This document shows, piece by piece, positions 4,443-5,788 of a DNA stretch of 5,788 bases. Below the pieces are notes generated by a model, which was given only the letters and a program-made list of their open reading frames with translations, ran no database searches and had not been told where the DNA came from. Position numbers and translations under genes: made by a program. Positions within the stretch are counted from its first letter, which is position 1. Every line of letters begins with the position of its first letter. This DNA comes from Candidatus Nanopelagicales bacterium (GTDB lineage Bacteria > Actinomycetota > Actinomycetes > S36-B12 > UBA10799). The DNA lies in contig JALOLM010000355.1 in the NCBI GenBank assembly GCA_025455985.1, forward strand, positions 1 to 5,788, read 5' to 3'.

Positions 4443-5573
4443 TCACGATCCCACAGACGGCTCATCGTCGGCCGCCACCCCTACGAGCGCCTGCCCCAGT
4501 GGTTGCTCCTGCACCAATGGCGGCACGCCCAGCGCCTGTTCCAGGCCGACCACCTCGTCGGCGGGCACACCGGGGTCGACCACCGATGTGGTTTGCCCGA
4601 CGATCGTGCGCCCTGCCCAGGCCGACTGCCAGGAGCGCGTTAGCAGTTGCGCCCGGACGACCTCCACCACATCCTCACGGGGCCGGACCGCCCGGATCCG
4701 CGCGATGGGTTCGTCGGGTGCCGCAAATCCCTCGAACAGGTCGCCGAGCCGGCGGGCAGTCCGGGTCGCATCCAGCGCATACGCAACGCGCACCCCCTGC
4801 GCCGGGCGCACCCGCATGGAGTCGTTCTCCTCGAGCGCCACCTCAGCCTGCGCGTACTTCGCACTCACCCTCAGGTCGTGAGCCTCTGATAGAAGGTCCG
4901 CAAGTTCCTCGGCGGGCATCGTGGTCTTGGACAGGGCGCCCAACGACACGATCAGCGTCCGGGCCTTCTCCTGGCTGGTCGGGAACAACCGCAGGATCTG
5001 ATCCCAGACGGCCTGGAAACGCTGCAGCCGGGCGCTCTCGTCCTTCAACGACGTGTCGAGCACGTAGTCAGCCGCTGCGGCCCCTGCCAGCCTCTGCACA
5101 CCCGCGGGAAGCAACGCTGGGGTCCCGTCATCGGTCAGATACGCAGCAGGGGCTGCGAGGTCCAGCCGCACACCGCCCACGGCGTCGACCAGCCCGGCGA
5201 AGGCCAGCCGGTCGAGAACCCACGCGTCGTCGACGACCACCTCGGTCTGGTTCTGCACCTGTTGCATCGCATAGGTGACGGGTTTTCGGCCCAACTCGGC
5301 GGCGCTGACCTCCTGGATCCCGATCTGATCGATCCACCACTGCGGGGTCCACCACAGCTGGTTCAAGCGCTGATCCGGGTCCACCCCCATGAGCACGCTG
5401 CCTTGGGCAAGCAGTGACGGATCCCGCACCTGGACCAGAAGCGTCTGTCCGGTGGATTCCTGCGGGGTGTCGGGCGGCTCGACGACCGTGTTCTGCTGGT
5501 TGAGCAGGATCCACACAGTGGTCCCGATCACCATGGCCAGAAGAACGACGGCCGCTACTGCCCGTTTGTGCAT
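4443..5573 (-). CDS. Divergent LCP (LytR-CpsA-Psr)-like membrane-anchored protein
   Basis: A 376-residue protein with a short cytoplasmic start (MHKR), one membrane segment (about 5-24, AVAAVVLLAMVIGTTVWILL) and an extracellular remainder. Residues 115-200 follow the LCP fold in order: DRLAFAGLVDAVGGVRLDL (121-139), LPAGVQRLAGAAAADYV (155-171), then ESARLQRFQAVWDQILRLF (179-197). LCP enzymes attach glycopolymers such as arabinogalactan or teichoic acid to peptidoglycan. The family's phosphate-binding arginines are not where expected. The usual YxRxR after the AL.Y helix reads DYVLDT here, and the PRDT stretch after strand 2 reads WWTPQWW. Catalysis is therefore doubtful. The C-terminal 120 residues are hard to place and may be a degenerate LytR_C domain. 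An LCP gene between nadD and rsfS is common in actinomycetes, which supports the call. ATG 5573 shares its A with the nadD stop (TGATG), implying coupled translation. Confidence 0.75.
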   Translation of the reverse strand: MHKRAVAAVVLLAMVIGTTVWILLNQQNTVVEPPDTPQESTGQTLLVQVRDPSLLAQGSVLMGVDPDQRLNQLWWTPQWWIDQIGIQEVSAAELGRKPVTYAMQQVQNQTEVVVDDAWVLDRLAFAGLVDAVGGVRLDLAAPAAYLTDDGTPALLPAGVQRLAGAAAADYVLDTSLKDESARLQRFQAVWDQILRLFPTSQEKARTLIVSLGALSKTTMPAEELADLLSEAHDLRVSAKYAQAEVALEENDSMRVRPAQGVRVAYALDATRTARRLGDLFEGFAAPDEPIARIRAVRPREDVVEVVRAQLLTRSWQSAWAGRTIVGQTTSVVDPGVPADEVVGLEQALGVPPLVQEQPLGQALVGVAADDEPSVGS

Positions 5574-5788
5574 CAGGAGTACAGCTTGTGTTTCTTGATG
5601 TAATCGACCACCGCTGCGGGCACGAGGTGATCGACGGGCTCGCCTGCCGCAAGCCGCTGCCGACACCCGGTCGAGGACACCTCAAGACCAGGGATCTGCA
5701 GGATCGTGTACGTCGATGTCGGCAACGACAACTCCCCGAATTCGTGGCCAGGCCGGCTGACTCCCACCATATGCGCCAGGTCCTGCAG
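5573..5788 (-). CDS. nadD: Nicotinate-nucleotide adenylyltransferase NadD, C-terminal part
   Basis: The last 71 residues of NadD, which adenylates nicotinate mononucleotide to deamido-NAD in NAD synthesis. The gene enters from beyond the right edge. Visible conserved pieces are FVGVSRPGH-type LAHMVGVSRPGHEF (4-17), then IPGLEVSSTGCRQRL (32-46), the C-terminal SSTxxR motif that contacts the nucleotide, and a typical end with PVDHLVPAAVVDYIKKHKLYS. Where most actinobacterial NadD proteins have SSTDCR, this one has SSTGCR. It is the first visible gene of the minus-strand operon, and its TGA overlaps the next ATG by one base. Substrate preference cannot be judged from this part. Confidence 0.95.
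   Translation of the reverse strand: MQDLAHMVGVSRPGHEFGELSLPTSTYTILQIPGLEVSSTGCRQRLAAGEPVDHLVPAAVVDYIKKHKLYS

Noticed and set aside
4151..5278. 375-residue plus-strand frame, and the overlapping 352-residue frame at 3823-4881
   Set aside because: Proline/arginine/serine-rich shadows of rsfS, the phosphatase and the LCP-like gene. They show no family motifs.

Overview
The window is high-GC DNA from an actinomycete-type bacterium (Actinomycetota). The evidence is the strong GC bias at third codon positions, the gene order nadD / LCP-like gene / rsfS / histidine phosphatase, and secreted-protein families common in that phylum. The order matches the Mycobacterium tuberculosis nadD-Rv2420c-Rv2419c (gpgP) neighbourhood, with an extra LCP-like gene inserted as in many other actinomycetes. 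I cannot name a genus.

Layout. (1) 1-416, plus strand: the 3' end of a secreted Vgb-like (virginiamycin B lyase/NHL-type) beta-propeller protein, followed by a cysteine-containing beta-rich C-terminal module. (2) 562-1845, minus strand, convergent with it: a complete secreted seven-blade RCC1-type propeller with an unusually regular cysteine ladder. (3) 1846-2647: a gene-poor stretch. It holds a decayed phage-type helix-turn-helix/small-terminase-like gene (minus strand, with an apparent one-base frameshift and an in-frame amber stop) and several inverted repeats. (4) 2648-2720, minus strand: tRNA-Ala(GGC), followed closely by a strong hairpin whose loop can pair with a second arm downstream. 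(5) 2814-3242, plus strand: a two-CBS-domain protein, divergent from the tRNA. (6) 3242-3434: the gap between the CBS gene and the convergent operon, with a foldable three-way-junction sequence. (7) 5788-3435, minus strand: a tight operon, nadD (partial) > LCP-like membrane protein > rsfS > histidine phosphatase, with overlapping or nearly overlapping reading frames.

How it fits together. The right-hand operon is core metabolism and translation: the last steps of NAD synthesis, ribosome silencing, and a sugar/phosphoglycerate-type phosphatase, plus a divergent cell-wall-ligase-like protein. The left half is accessory: two extracellular propeller proteins, and phage-type debris on the 3' side of a tRNA gene, a usual landing site for integrative elements. 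I see no intact defence system, CRISPR array or insertion sequence. The observations most worth following are the doubly broken phage-like gene beside the tRNA, the interlocked inverted repeats after the tRNA, the LCP-like protein that lacks the family's key arginines, and the invariant cysteine ladder of the RCC1 protein.
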